Of a DNA stretch of 13,847 bases, positions 1-7,503 are shown in pieces. Origin of the DNA: Gammaproteobacteria bacterium (GTDB lineage: Bacteria > Pseudomonadota > Gammaproteobacteria > GCA-001735895); contig QNFD01000027.1 of assembly GCA_003645435.1 (NCBI GenBank), positions 1 to 13,847 of the forward strand, read 5' to 3'. The notes below the pieces were generated by a model. It did not search any database. It was not told the origin of the DNA and worked only from the letters and a program-made list of their open reading frames with translations. The position numbers were made by a program, and so were the translations under genes. Position 1 is the stretch's first letter. Every line of letters starts with the position of its first letter.

Positions 1-2102
1 GGTATATTTTTAACGTATTCTGAGAGCTTTTTACGCAATCGTTTGCGATAAACCAGTTGATCGTCAAATTTTCCGGCACGCAGTTCTGACACTGTTCGTA
101 ATATATAATTTTCATATTCATCACCGTCAAACACCAGTTGGTACAGGCTCTGCTGGAAGTTTCGCGCGAGCTCGGTCCAGTCAGTACGAACCGTTTCGAG
201 TCCCTTGTAGTGGATAGTCCGATTACCCTTTCCATCATCAATCAGGCCGGCATAGCGTTTCTTACTACCCTGATCCGAGCCGCGCACAGTGGGCATGAAA
301 AACTGGTTGAAATGGGTTTCAAATTCCATTTCGAGATAAGACTGAATGCCATAGTCCCGTTGTAACTGATCCCGCCAATACTGATTAACTATTCCGACGA
401 GCCGATGGCCGATGGCCTCGGCCGCAGCGTTGTCACAGGCCTGCTGTAAAGAAACAAACACCGAGTCGGTATCGCCATAGATAACCTCGTAACCTTCAGC
501 CTCGATCAGCTTTACCGTTTGTAGGATTATTTCATGGCTGCGCTTGGTGATCGAGCTGGTTAATCGCGAATCGTGAATTCGGCATCCCGGAGTGCCGAGT
601 ACGCCATAAAATGAATTCATGATGATTTTGATCGCCTGCGAGAGTGCCGCATTTTTATCCTGCTTGGCCTGGTCGCGTGCCTGCCACAGGTGTTCGATAA
701 TACCTGGCAAGATATTTTCTTTCTTACTAAAGCTGGCGCCGTCGAAACCAGCAACAATATCATCAGCGGGTGCCTGTTTTGCAGCGATTCGCGCATAGGG
801 ATCGACCTTGAAAGTTCGGATGATGCTTGGGTAGAGGCTTTTATAGTCGAGCACCAGCACACTGTTATGCAATCCGGGTTGCGAATCCATGACATAGCCG
901 CCGGGTGCGCTCAATTCACCCTGGTAATCACCAATATTGGGCGCGATAAAGCCTTTACGATGCAGGCGCGGCAGGTAAAGATTGTCGAAGGCAGCCACCG
1001 AACCCCCCATCTTATTCATTTCCAGACCGGTGAGCCTTGCGCGTTCAATAGAGAAATTGATCAGGTTGGTTTTTTCAAAAACATCCCAGACAAGCTGGCA
1101 GTCCTCGAGGTTATAGGCGGCGAGTTTCGGTTTATCCTCGTGGAACTGTCGGCGAATTTCTTTCGCTTTGTATAGTGGATCGAGCCTGCTCTCATCATGG
1201 ATCAGCTTGCCTCGTCCGAGCAACTCCTGGCCGACAGATTCAAGCGCAAAGCTGGCGAAGGAATAGGTTGCAGACTTCAGGGTATCGATACCATCGAGTA
1301 CCACACGGCCGGGAATCGTGATGAAATAGTGCTCGCTATCGGTCTGCGCTTTACGCCAGACCGGCACCGAGTTGGCTCGCCCAATGGCAAGCGGAACATT
1401 CAGAGTCTGGGCTTTTTTTTGCAGTAATCGGAAATCAAAATTAACTACATTCCAGCCAATGAAAATATCGGGATCGATTTCGTTCACCCATTCAATCCAG
1501 CGCCGCAGCAGTGCGCTTTCATCGTCAACAAACTCGATATCGTCGGTGTCCGTTGCTTCGCCGATAATCAGGGTTTTGTTCGTCGATTGGGCAACGAAGG
1601 CAATCGAAAACAGCGCATCGGTGGCGTAGTCCGACTCGATATCGATAGACATCACGGTAAATTCCGGGATATAGCTTCCCGGCTGCAAACGCACATCATT
1701 AACTGGTTGATGTGAATACTCGGTGTCGACATCGACCGAAGCGGTGATAAATCGCTCGTTCAAAAAACGATCGGTGGGCCTGATATCGGCTTCGTAACAG
1801 GGAATCTGTTGTTGCGCGAACAGGTCTCGCGTACGGTATAGCGCTTGCTGTGAATCGAAGTAGACTCCACTCACCGCTTCGAATTTAAAAGTCTGTAGTT
1901 CCAGCGACTTGATCGAGACACCATTCCAGTCGTTGATCAACGCCTGCGCCCGGGGGACGTCCGTCGCACGAATAAAGAAAATGGCCTGCTGCCGATGGAT
2001 AGAAACCTGCAACGGCCCTCGCGCCGTGCTCATCCAGAAATCGAGACGAATTCCCTGCGGGGTATCCTGCCACTGTCGTGTCAGTAGAAAGCCGGGAGTC
2101 AT
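1..2102 (-). CDS. polB: DNA polymerase II (family B), C-terminus cut by window edge
   Basis: Family B DNA polymerase with 3'-5' exonuclease, a DNA-damage-inducible repair and translesion polymerase in gammaproteobacteria. I translated the minus strand from the ATG at 2102-2100; about 700 codons stay open to base 1. Visible motifs are the exonuclease I motif SIDIES (around residue 152), a second exonuclease-region segment DIFIGWNVVNFD, polymerase motif A DYKSLYPSII (around residue 417), the motif B stretch AIKIIMNSFYG, and motif C YGDTDS (around residue 541). The N-terminus (MTPGFLLTRQWQD) also suits the PolB family. E. coli PolB is 783 residues, so roughly the last 80 are missing here only because the window ends. 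It is divergent from the gene at 2315 and probably unrelated to the sulfonate genes. No frameshift was seen. The 212-bp gap upstream shows no LexA-type operator that I could recognise. Confidence 0.96.
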   Translation of the reverse strand, partial: MTPGFLLTRQWQDTPQGIRLDFWMSTARGPLQVSIHRQQAIFFIRATDVPRAQALINDWNGVSIKSLELQTFKFEAVSGVYFDSQQALYRTRDLFAQQQIPCYEADIRPTDRFLNERFITASVDVDTEYSHQPVNDVRLQPGSYIPEFTVMSIDIESDYATDALFSIAFVAQSTNKTLIIGEATDTDDIEFVDDESALLRRWIEWVNEIDPDIFIGWNVVNFDFRLLQKKAQTLNVPLAIGRANSVPVWRKAQTDSEHYFITIPGRVVLDGIDTLKSATYSFASFALESVGQELLGRGKLIHDESRLDPLYKAKEIRRQFHEDKPKLAAYNLEDCQLVWDVFEKTNLINFSIERARLTGLEMNKMGGSVAAFDNLYLPRLHRKGFIAPNIGDYQGELSAPGGYVMDSQPGLHNSVLVLDYKSLYPSIIRTFKVDPYARIAAKQAPADDIVAGFDGASFSKKENILPGIIEHLWQARDQAKQDKNAALSQAIKIIMNSFYGVLGTPGCRIHDSRLTSSITKRSHEIILQTVKLIEAEGYEVIYGDTDSVFVSLQQACDNAAAEAIGHRLVGIVNQYWRDQLQRDYGIQSYLEMEFETHFNQFFMPTVRGSDQGSKKRYAGLIDDGKGNRTIHYKGLETVRTDWTELARNFQQSLYQLVFDGDEYENYILRTVSELRAGKFDDQLVYRKRLRKKLSEYVKNI

Positions 2103-2280
2103 AGTTTACTCGAATTCCACCTGCAAAATGCAGAAAGCCCGTTACTAGTTCTCATCGCCATAGCTGCAAGTTTAACGTGAGTCTTGCTCATTGGTTGGAA
2201 TAACCAGGGGAATAATAATGAAGGACGCCAGAACCAGGAAGTATACGCGAAAATGACAATATACCGCGCGTGAATTCTAT

Positions 2281-2290
2281 GTAATTATGC
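2281..2290 (+). promoter_or_regulatory. Candidate -10 region of the 2315 gene
   Basis: The sequence GTAATTATGC begins exactly 34 bases before the ATG at 2315. The minus-strand paralogue has GTAATCATGC at exactly the same distance from its ATG (5171-5162), and tauA's upstream element ends in GCAATCATGC. With one flanking base it contains TGTAAT, 5/6 to the sigma-70 -10 consensus, at a sensible distance for a 25-base leader. No good -35 hexamer is visible 16-18 bases further up, as expected for an activator-dependent promoter. The upstream part of the 71-bp element found at the other two genes is not recognisable here. This is inferred from matching position and sequence only. Confidence 0.35.
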
Positions 2291-2314
2291 TTAATAATCC
2301 CCTGGAATCTAATA

Positions 2315-3328
2315 ATGCATCTTTCCCGTTTCCCGCGTCTGCACTTCGCTCATCTGCCAACACCGCTGGAACCCATGACACGCCTGAGCGAGGCGCTGGG
2401 CGGACCAAACCTGTGGATCAAGCGGGATGACTGTACCGGTTTGTCGTCAGGGGGCAACAAAACCCGCAAGCTCGAATTCCTCATGGCGGATGCTCTACAA
2501 AACAAAGCCGACACTATCATCACCTTAGGCGGGACCCAGTCTAACCATGCTCGCCAAACCACCGCGATAGCGGCAAAAATGGGTATGGAGTGCCACCTGT
2601 TACTCGAAAACCCCACTGGCTATGACGACGATGCCTATGTTTATGGTGGCAATGTGCTGCTTGATCAATTGCACGGATCAACCATTTACAAATGCCCTGT
2701 TGGCACCGATATGAATGCGGCGATGGAAGATCTGGCGCAACAATTGCGCAATGACGGCAAAAATCCCTATACCATTCCAGTCGGTGGTTCGAATGAGACC
2801 GGCGCACTGGGTTATGTGAATGCCGCGCTCGAGCTCACGGCACAGGCAAATGACCGGTCATTGCGAATTGATCACCTGGTGCACGCTACCGGCAGTGCGG
2901 GCACCCAGACTGGTCTGCTAGTCGGCATGGAAGGCATCAATAGCGGCATTCCTGTCTACGGTGTCAATGTGAGCAGACCCAGCCAGGAGCAGGAAGAAAT
3001 GGTCTTCGACCTGGCCCAGCGTACCGCTCTGTACATGGGCCTCAACAGTGATGTGGTAAAAAGAGAGCAGGTTGTCGCCAACGGCGATTATTTTGGCGAT
3101 GGCTATGGTCTACCGACCCCGGCAATGGTCGAAGCGGTGAAGATGATGGCACAGTACGAAGGTATACTGCTAGATCCTGTTTACTCGGGAAAAGGATTTT
3201 CGGGCCTGATCGATTTGATCCGCATGGGTCATTTCAAGAAAGGTGAGAACGTCGTGTTTCTGCATACCGGCGGTATTGTCTCCCTGTTCGCCTATCCTAC
3301 TACTTTCGATTTACCCGGATATATTTAA
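2315..3328 (+). CDS. PLP-dependent lyase, CuyA/D-cysteine desulfhydrase family (paralogue 1)
   Basis: Fold-type II PLP enzyme of the ACC deaminase/D-cysteine desulfhydrase/L-cysteate sulfo-lyase family, 337 residues, full length. Seen: PLP-lysine motif GGNKTRK (K49), phosphate/substrate loop TQSNHARQ (74-81), GDGYGLP (261-267), LDPVYSGKG (286-294) and HTGG (317-320). It is about 83 % identical (58 differences by hand count, no gaps) to the minus-strand paralogue at 4124-5137. It differs at several family-conserved sites: ITLGG for ITQGA (69-73), ENPTG for EDRTG (98-102), PVGGSN for PGGGSN (155-160), GVNVSRP for GVGVRAP (216-222), LFAYP for LFGYP (324-328). From memory these resemble D-cysteine desulfhydrase more than CuyA, so the substrate may be D-cysteine or another beta-substituted amino acid, not cysteate. 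The start matches the paralogue (MHLSRF). Shine-Dalgarno is weak (TGGA). An SDR gene follows after 32 bases, probably co-transcribed. Confidence 0.93.
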   Translation: MHLSRFPRLHFAHLPTPLEPMTRLSEALGGPNLWIKRDDCTGLSSGGNKTRKLEFLMADALQNKADTIITLGGTQSNHARQTTAIAAKMGMECHLLLENPTGYDDDAYVYGGNVLLDQLHGSTIYKCPVGTDMNAAMEDLAQQLRNDGKNPYTIPVGGSNETGALGYVNAALELTAQANDRSLRIDHLVHATGSAGTQTGLLVGMEGINSGIPVYGVNVSRPSQEQEEMVFDLAQRTALYMGLNSDVVKREQVVANGDYFGDGYGLPTPAMVEAVKMMAQYEGILLDPVYSGKGFSGLIDLIRMGHFKKGENVVFLHTGGIVSLFAYPTTFDLPGYI

Positions 3329-3360
3329 GACCACAGTCTATAGAGGTTACGTTACGACAC

Positions 3361-4119
3361 ATGGCTCAGCAAAATAAAGTAGCATTGGTGACCGGCGCAG
3401 GTAGCGGCATTGGCAAAACCACCGCCCTGCGTTTGCTCGCGGATGGATATCAACTGGCATTCACTGGACGCCGAATGGAACCGCTGACCGAGGCAGCCGC
3501 TGAATCCGGCGCGGACCCCGATAAAATTCTTTGCCAGACGGCCGACGTTGGCAATCCGGATTCGGTAGCGAAGCTGTTTGATAAAATTCGTGAACGCTTC
3601 GGGCGACTCGATTTACTGTTCAACAATGCCGGTTGTGCGGCCCCGGCAATACCTATGGAAGATTTGAGTTTCGACGAATGGCAGGCCGTGGTTAGCGCCA
3701 ACCTCACCGGTTCATTCCTGTGTGCTCAGCAGGCCATCAAAATGATGAAGGCGCAGTCACCGAAGGGAGGTCGCATCATTAACAATGGTTCCATCTCGGC
3801 ACACGCACCGCGGCCAAACTCGGCGCCCTATACCGCTACCAAGCACGCGATTACCGGCCTGACCAAATCGATTTCACTGGATGGGCGAAAACATAATATT
3901 ACCTGCGGTCAAATCGATATTGGCAACGCCGATACCGACATGACCCTGCCCATGCTGGAGGGCGTACAACAGGCTAATGGTGAGATCTCACCTGAACCGC
4001 GTATGGATGTGAATCAGGTTGCTGAAGCAGTACTCCACATGGCGAATCTGCCCCTCGAAACCAACGTTCTGTTTATGACCATCATGGCAACAAAAATGCC
4101 TCTCGTCGGCCGCGGTTAG
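3361..4119 (+). CDS. Short-chain dehydrogenase/reductase (SDR), substrate unknown
   Basis: Classical SDR oxidoreductase of 252 residues, a normal length for the family. Seen: Rossmann motif TGAGSGIG (11-18), NNAG (88-91), and catalytic S144 (NNGSIS), Y157 and K161 (YTATK). The pair R37-R38 just after the second strand favours NADP(H) over NAD(H), which is an inference. The usual PG after the active site is replaced by GQIDIGNA. It follows the paralogue-1 lyase by 32 bases on the same strand, so the two are likely one transcript; a GAGG sits 14 bases before the ATG, a long spacing. Its stop is only 4 bases from the stop of the convergent CuyA-like gene, with no terminator between. Given the neighbours, a role on a sulfonate or other keto/hydroxy acid (compare sulfoacetaldehyde reductase, also an SDR) is possible, but nothing in the sequence fixes the substrate. 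Confidence 0.93.
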   Translation: MAQQNKVALVTGAGSGIGKTTALRLLADGYQLAFTGRRMEPLTEAAAESGADPDKILCQTADVGNPDSVAKLFDKIRERFGRLDLLFNNAGCAAPAIPMEDLSFDEWQAVVSANLTGSFLCAQQAIKMMKAQSPKGGRIINNGSISAHAPRPNSAPYTATKHAITGLTKSISLDGRKHNITCGQIDIGNADTDMTLPMLEGVQQANGEISPEPRMDVNQVAEAVLHMANLPLETNVLFMTIMATKMPLVGRG

Positions 4120-4123
4120 GCCG

Positions 4124-5137
4124 TTATATATATCCTGGTAAATCAAAAACATTCGGGTAGCCGAATAGTGAAATACTGCCACCGGTATGCAGAAACACGA
4201 CGTTTTCACCTTTCTTGAAATGACCCTTGCGGATTAAATCGATCAATCCTGAAAATCCCTTGCCGGAATAAACCGGGTCGAGCAGGATACCCTCGTACTG
4301 TGCCATCATCTTCACCGCTTCGACCATTGCATCGGTAGGCAGGCCATAGCCATCGCCGACATAATCACTATTTGCGACGACCCTTTCGCGCGCGACAACA
4401 TCGGGGCTCAATCCCATATACTCCGCGGTACGTTGCGCCAGGTTATAAATCATTTCTTCCTGCTTTTGCTTTGGCGCGCGAACCCCAACGCCATATACCG
4501 GGATGCCGGTGTTCATTCCCTCCATGCCCAGCACCAGGCCGGCCTGGGTACCGGAACTACCGGTCGCGTGCACCAGGTGGTCAATGCGTAACGAACGATC
4601 GTTCGCCTGTGTAGTGAGCTCTATGGCCGCGTTGACATATCCAAGCGCACCGATTTCGTTCGAACCGCCACCAGGGATAATATAAGGGGTCTTTCCATCA
4701 TCACGTAGGTTTTGCGCAAGCTCCTCCATAGCGGCATTCATATCGGTATCCGCCGGGCGTCCGGAGATGGTGGCGCCGTGTAATTGATCGAGCAATACAT
4801 TACCGTTATAGACATAGGCCTGGTCTTCGTACCCGGTTCGATCTTCCAGTAACACGTGACATTCCATTCCGAGTTTGGCGGCGATCGCCGTGGTCTGGCG
4901 TGCATGATTAGACTGGGTTGCACCCTGGGTAATGATTGTATCGGCCTTGCGCTCAACGGCATCCGCCATCAGAAATTCGAGCTTGCGAGTCTTGTTACCG
5001 CCGGAAGACAATCCGGTACAGTCATCACGCTTAATCCAGAGATTGGGGCCACCCAGGGCGCTGGAAATTCGCTCCATTGGTTCAAGCGGCGTCGGCAGAT
5101 GAGCGAAATGTAGTCGGGGAAAACGCGAAAGGTGCAT
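4124..5137 (-). CDS. cuyA: Probable L-cysteate sulfo-lyase (CuyA-like, paralogue 2)
   Basis: PLP enzyme expected to split L-cysteate into pyruvate, sulfite and ammonium in the cytoplasm. From ATG 5137 it is 337 residues. A reading from TTG 5149 ([10 protein letters not shown]) also exists, but that TTG lies in the Shine-Dalgarno itself (TGGAGG, 6-7 bases before ATG 5137), and the ATG matches the start of the paralogue. Seen: GGNKTRK (PLP K49), [13 protein letters not shown] (69-81), PGGGSN (155-160), GVGVRAPK (216-223), [25 protein letters not shown]. From memory the [11 protein letters not shown], PGGGSN and VRAP signatures are those of the CuyA branch; D-cysteine desulfhydrases differ at these sites, so a desulfhydrase is the main alternative. 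It is divergent from a LysR gene and shares a 71-bp upstream element with tauA, which ties the lyase to sulfonate import. No sulfite exporter or oxidase gene is in the window. Confidence 0.85.
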   Translation of the reverse strand: MHLSRFPRLHFAHLPTPLEPMERISSALGGPNLWIKRDDCTGLSSGGNKTRKLEFLMADAVERKADTIITQGATQSNHARQTTAIAAKLGMECHVLLEDRTGYEDQAYVYNGNVLLDQLHGATISGRPADTDMNAAMEELAQNLRDDGKTPYIIPGGGSNEIGALGYVNAAIELTTQANDRSLRIDHLVHATGSSGTQAGLVLGMEGMNTGIPVYGVGVRAPKQKQEEMIYNLAQRTAEYMGLSPDVVARERVVANSDYVGDGYGLPTDAMVEAVKMMAQYEGILLDPVYSGKGFSGLIDLIRKGHFKKGENVVFLHTGGSISLFGYPNVFDLPGYI

Positions 5138-5155
5138 GATAGCCTCCAAAGTTAA

Positions 5156-5175
5156 TTGTGTGCATGATTACACAA
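5156..5175. promoter_or_regulatory. Dyad TTGTGT-N8-ACACAA in the cuyA promoter
   Basis: A perfect 6-bp inverted repeat with an 8-base spacer overlaps the candidate -10 (TGTAAT on the minus strand) of the cuyA-like gene and lies 18 bases upstream of its ATG. The tauA-side copy of the promoter element keeps TGTG and AATCATGC but not the second arm, so this dyad is specific to the lyase promoter. It could bind a regulator or be chance. Confidence 0.3.
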
Positions 5176-5232
5176 GTTTGTTTGCGAAAATAATGCAAAT
5201 TATTTAAGATTAAATTAAAGAATTTAATGTAA
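5162..5232 (-). promoter_or_regulatory. Shared 71-bp operator/promoter element, copy at cuyA/lysR
   Basis: Read on the minus strand from 5232 to 5162, this matches 6206-6276 on the plus strand at 61 of 71 positions without gaps. It fills most of the 114-bp divergent gap between the lyase (ATG 5137) and lysR (ATG 5252). It contains a T-N11-A palindrome at 5215-5227, a conserved core ATTTGCATTA, and a TGTAAT candidate -10 for the lyase about 30 bases before its ATG. The absence of a good -35 suggests activator dependence. Position between a LysR gene and its divergent target is the classic arrangement for this regulator family. Confidence 0.75.
5215..5227. promoter_or_regulatory. LysR-type T-N11-A box
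   Basis: TTAAAGAATTTAA is a 13-bp palindrome with perfect TTAAA/TTTAA arms and the T-N11-A form recognised by LysR-type regulators. Its arms are conserved in the tauA copy (6211-6223) although the 3-base centre differs (TTC against CTC on the gene-sense strand). The centre is about 84 bases before the lyase ATG and about 30 bases before the lysR ATG, so binding could activate the lyase and repress lysR. AT-rich palindromes arise easily by chance; conservation of both arms is the main support. Confidence 0.5.
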
Positions 5233-5251
5233 CAACGATTTGGATGGATAG

Positions 5252-6142
5252 ATGGAACTGAAATGGCTAGAAGATCTACTGGTGTTACTCGAGGAAAAAT
5301 CGGTAACCCGAGCGGCGGCCCGTCGGCATGTTACGCAACCGGCTTTTTCACGTAGAATTCGGCAACTGGAAGGATGGTTGGGAGTTGAAATTGTCGATCG
5401 AAGCACCAAACCCGTTAGTTTCCGCCAGACCGGACTAGCACTGGAGGAGGGAGTACGCGACATCGTAAGTCGACTTTATGCATTGCGCAACAGCGTGCAT
5501 GAAAGTCAGGATCAAATTACTTTTGTAGCGCAGCATACGCTGGCAATTTCTCGCTTCCCATCTTTGATTCGCAAGGTAAAAAATAGCCTTCCAGATCCCG
5601 GCTACCGTGTCGTCACGGCAAACTACGAACAATGCGAATCACTTTTTTATAACGAAGCCGACCTGTTGCTGTGCTACCAGAGCGCACAACGACAGTATAA
5701 TTTTTCCCATAAAGCCGTACGTAAGTTGTATCTTGGTAAGGATCGGTTGATTCCGGTGGCTTCCAGACAGTTGGCCAGTCAACTCGGCGAGTTGTCCCCT
5801 AGAATGGCGATTCCGATTTTGATGTACCAGCAGGGTAGTTTTCTGAGTGAAGCGTTAGTGGGCAGTTGCCTGCCGGCAGTTATCAGGGACTACCGTGTTG
5901 AAGTAGTCTGTGAATCGGCTTTTTCCGCAAGCCTAAAAGCAATGGTGCTCGCCGATATGGGCATCGCCTGGCTTGCCGGGGAGATTATTGAAAAAGAATT
6001 GTCCGAAGGCGCAATCGTATCCTTAGGTTCTTTATTAGGTGAGACTGAACTGGATATAGTTCTCTACTATCGAGATGAAGCCTTACCGGCACAAGTAGGC
6101 CAGATAATTGCTGAATTTCAGGAGCCTGCACTGCACCTCTAA
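5252..6142 (+). CDS. LysR-type transcriptional regulator of the sulfonate locus
   Basis: LysR-family regulator of 296 residues, usual length. Residues 1-62 form the winged helix-turn-helix with the typical pattern (FSRRIRQLEGWLGVEIVDR, 33-51, and the wing region PVSFRQTG). The rest is an effector-binding domain, with a typical late segment KAMVLADMGIAWLAGEII around residues 230-247. The ATG at 5252 gives the canonical N-terminus (MELKWLEDLLVLLEE); the ribosome site is weak. It is divergent from the cuyA-like gene and is bracketed by the two copies of the 71-bp element, one pointing to the lyase and one to tauA, so these are its likely targets. The proximal box suggests autoregulation. The effector is not readable from sequence; a sulfonate or a downstream metabolite is the obvious candidate. 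No terminator is seen after its stop. Confidence 0.92.
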   Translation: MELKWLEDLLVLLEEKSVTRAAARRHVTQPAFSRRIRQLEGWLGVEIVDRSTKPVSFRQTGLALEEGVRDIVSRLYALRNSVHESQDQITFVAQHTLAISRFPSLIRKVKNSLPDPGYRVVTANYEQCESLFYNEADLLLCYQSAQRQYNFSHKAVRKLYLGKDRLIPVASRQLASQLGELSPRMAIPILMYQQGSFLSEALVGSCLPAVIRDYRVEVVCESAFSASLKAMVLADMGIAWLAGEIIEKELSEGAIVSLGSLLGETELDIVLYYRDEALPAQVGQIIAEFQEPALHL

Positions 6143-6205
6143 CTTATTTACTAAGCCGATAAGCAGGAGGATGCAGCCGATAGGAGCAGTCTCATTTTAA
6201 ACGAA

Positions 6206-6276
6206 TTACATTAAACTCTTTAATTTTATCTTAAACAATTTGCATTATTATTGCTATTAAACCTGTGCAATCATGC
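6206..6276 (+). promoter_or_regulatory. Shared 71-bp operator/promoter element, copy at tauA
   Basis: This is the plus-strand partner of the element at 5162-5232 (61/71 identical, ungapped), oriented towards tauA. Similarity continues a little further: both have ATTAACT just after the element, offset by 3 bases. It lies 64 bases after the lysR stop and ends 159 bases before the tauA ATG, so if transcription starts at its downstream end (TGCAAT at the candidate -10 position) the tauA leader is about 150 bases. The 293-bp lysR-tauA gap otherwise holds the hairpin at 6281-6310 and a G-rich patch near 6368. Confidence 0.75.
6211..6223. promoter_or_regulatory. LysR-type T-N11-A box upstream of tauA
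   Basis: TTAAACTCTTTAA has the same TTAAA/TTTAA arms as the box at 5215-5227, with a different centre. It is the best candidate recognition site for the LysR protein encoded just upstream. Confidence 0.5.
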
Positions 6277-6280
6277 CATT

Positions 6281-6310
6281 AACTAACAATCGGTTCGCCG
6301 ATCGTTAGTT
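6281..6310 (+). promoter_or_regulatory. Hairpin in the tauA leader (12 of 13 pairs, TTCG loop)
   Basis: AACTAACAATCGG and CCGATCGTTAGTT pair at 12 of 13 positions (one A-C mismatch) around a TTCG tetraloop. It starts 5 bases after the shared promoter element and 126 bases before the tauA ATG. No T-run follows, so it is not a simple terminator. It could be an mRNA-stabilising leader structure or a dyad bound by a second regulator. It has no counterpart at the cuyA-like gene. Confidence 0.55.
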
Positions 6311-6435
6311 CGATGGATCTAATAGGCTTAAATTAAATCGTCGTTATTAGGGGTAGAATGCAAACCAGGGGGAGGGTTCATACTCGAATTTTCCTCAAAA
6401 TAATCAACTTATAAAAATCATATGAGGAAATATAC

Positions 6436-7425
6436 ATGAATATCTTTAAAAAAATTACGCTCTGTGCAGCAGCGGCTATTGTTGCTGTTAACTTAAGTAT
6501 GTCGGTTGCATATGCAGCGGCCGATGAAGTTAGAATCGCGTTCTTTTTAGAATGGGCAACGCCAAATCAGGAAGCAAAAATTAAGAATGTTTTTGATAAA
6601 GCTTTTGGAGTTCCTGTTAGGTGGACTAACTTCGCAACAGGTGTTGAAATGACTGAAGCCATGCTTTCAGGTGATATCGACATCTCATACTCACAGGGTA
6701 TGGCACCGTTTGTAAATGCTGTTAACGCTAAAGCGCCAATCAAAATAGTAGAAATAGCGGTTACTTATGGCATGGCTGGTACTACCTGTGTTGTTGACAA
6801 AAGTATTTCAAAGGGAAACGAAGATGACCTGGAAGGCATGAAAGCTGCGGTTCCACTAGGAACAATGGCTGACTTTGTATTCCAGGAAATGATGAAATCC
6901 TTAGGTGTTGATGCATCAAAAATCCAGGTTATTGATATGGAACCAGCAGATGGAGCAGTTGCTCTAATTGATGGTAACGTTTCTATGGCTTGTTTGTTTG
7001 GTAAAAACTCTATTGATAAAGCTTTGGAAAAAGGTCGATATCTTTTGACTGTAAAAGAAGCCTATGATGCCGGTATCTCTGGTATTGATATTACTTCTGT
7101 TACCAATAAGTTTTCAAAAGAAAATCCGGAAATGGTTAGAACCTTCATAGAAGTCAACCAGGAGTATAATACTAAATTCGCAGCCGGCAAGTCTGATATG
7201 GCAGCAATTGCTAAAGACGCTGGTATGACTATAGACAAAACTAAAAACCAGATGTCAGGTTTTGGTTTCCCAACAGTCAGTGAACAAAAATCCCAGTATT
7301 TCAATAACGATGGGAAAATCATAAACCTTCTGGATTACATGGGCAAAATGTTTGCTACAGATGAAAATCCAGCTCTTAAAGACTATTCAAAAGTAGTCGA
7401 TACTTCTTTCTTAGAAAGTATGTAA
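6436..7425 (+). CDS. tauA: Taurine/sulfonate ABC transporter, periplasmic binding protein
   Basis: Substrate-binding protein of 329 residues that delivers a sulfonate, probably taurine or a close relative, to the TauBC complex. An N-terminal signal peptide is clear: MNIFKK, a hydrophobic stretch (8-24), then a cut near SVAYA (residue 27). No lipobox cysteine follows. The mature part has the family pattern FFLEWATPNQ (36-45), GDIDISYSQGMAPFVNA, CVVDKSI, AVPLGTMADF, DMEPADGAVALIDG and DITSVTNKFSKENPEMVRTF. By memory this resembles alphaproteobacterial taurine-binding proteins, closer than E. coli TauA. The ATG is supported by AGGA 7-8 bases upstream. The gene is AT-rich compared with polB and the lyases. 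The 71-bp regulatory element shared with the cuyA-like gene precedes it, and a strong terminator follows it. Cysteate is an alternative ligand given the neighbours. Confidence 0.92.
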   Translation: MNIFKKITLCAAAAIVAVNLSMSVAYAAADEVRIAFFLEWATPNQEAKIKNVFDKAFGVPVRWTNFATGVEMTEAMLSGDIDISYSQGMAPFVNAVNAKAPIKIVEIAVTYGMAGTTCVVDKSISKGNEDDLEGMKAAVPLGTMADFVFQEMMKSLGVDASKIQVIDMEPADGAVALIDGNVSMACLFGKNSIDKALEKGRYLLTVKEAYDAGISGIDITSVTNKFSKENPEMVRTFIEVNQEYNTKFAAGKSDMAAIAKDAGMTIDKTKNQMSGFGFPTVSEQKSQYFNNDGKIINLLDYMGKMFATDENPALKDYSKVVDTSFLESM

Positions 7426-7446
7426 AGAAACTGGTATGAAAGAAAC

Positions 7447-7483
7447 AAATAGGCGCCAATTTATAATTGGTGCCTATTTTTTT
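7447..7483 (+). terminator. Strong intrinsic terminator between tauA and tauB
   Basis: A 15-bp stem (7447-7461 with 7465-7479; all pairs Watson-Crick but one G-U) with a 3-base TAT loop runs into seven T residues (7477-7483). The stem starts 22 bases after the tauA stop, and the tauB ATG is only 20 bases after the T-run. It should stop much of the tauA transcript, giving excess binding protein over ATPase and permease. It also stabilises the tauA mRNA end. Confidence 0.9.
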
Positions 7484-7503
7484 ATGTTGTAAATAATCAA
7501 ATT

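Noticed and set aside
690..1175. 161-codon plus-strand frame inside polB
   Set aside because: It lies antisense to clearly conserved polymerase motifs and has no recognisable domain; a shadow of the real gene.
2218..2256. Twelve-codon frame (MKDARTRKYTRK) after AGGGG, in the leader of the 2315 gene
   Set aside because: Spacing to the AGGGG is reasonable, but there is no regulatory logic visible and frames this short are frequent by chance; it also probably lies upstream of the candidate promoter.
5138..5149. TTG start extending the CuyA-like protein by four residues
   Set aside because: The TTG overlaps the Shine-Dalgarno that serves the ATG at 5137, and the paralogue starts at the equivalent ATG.
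6154..6187. Two near-copies of GCCGATA followed by GGAG/CAG after lysR
   Set aside because: Too short and imperfect to call a repeat or an operator; no dyad or conservation elsewhere in the window.
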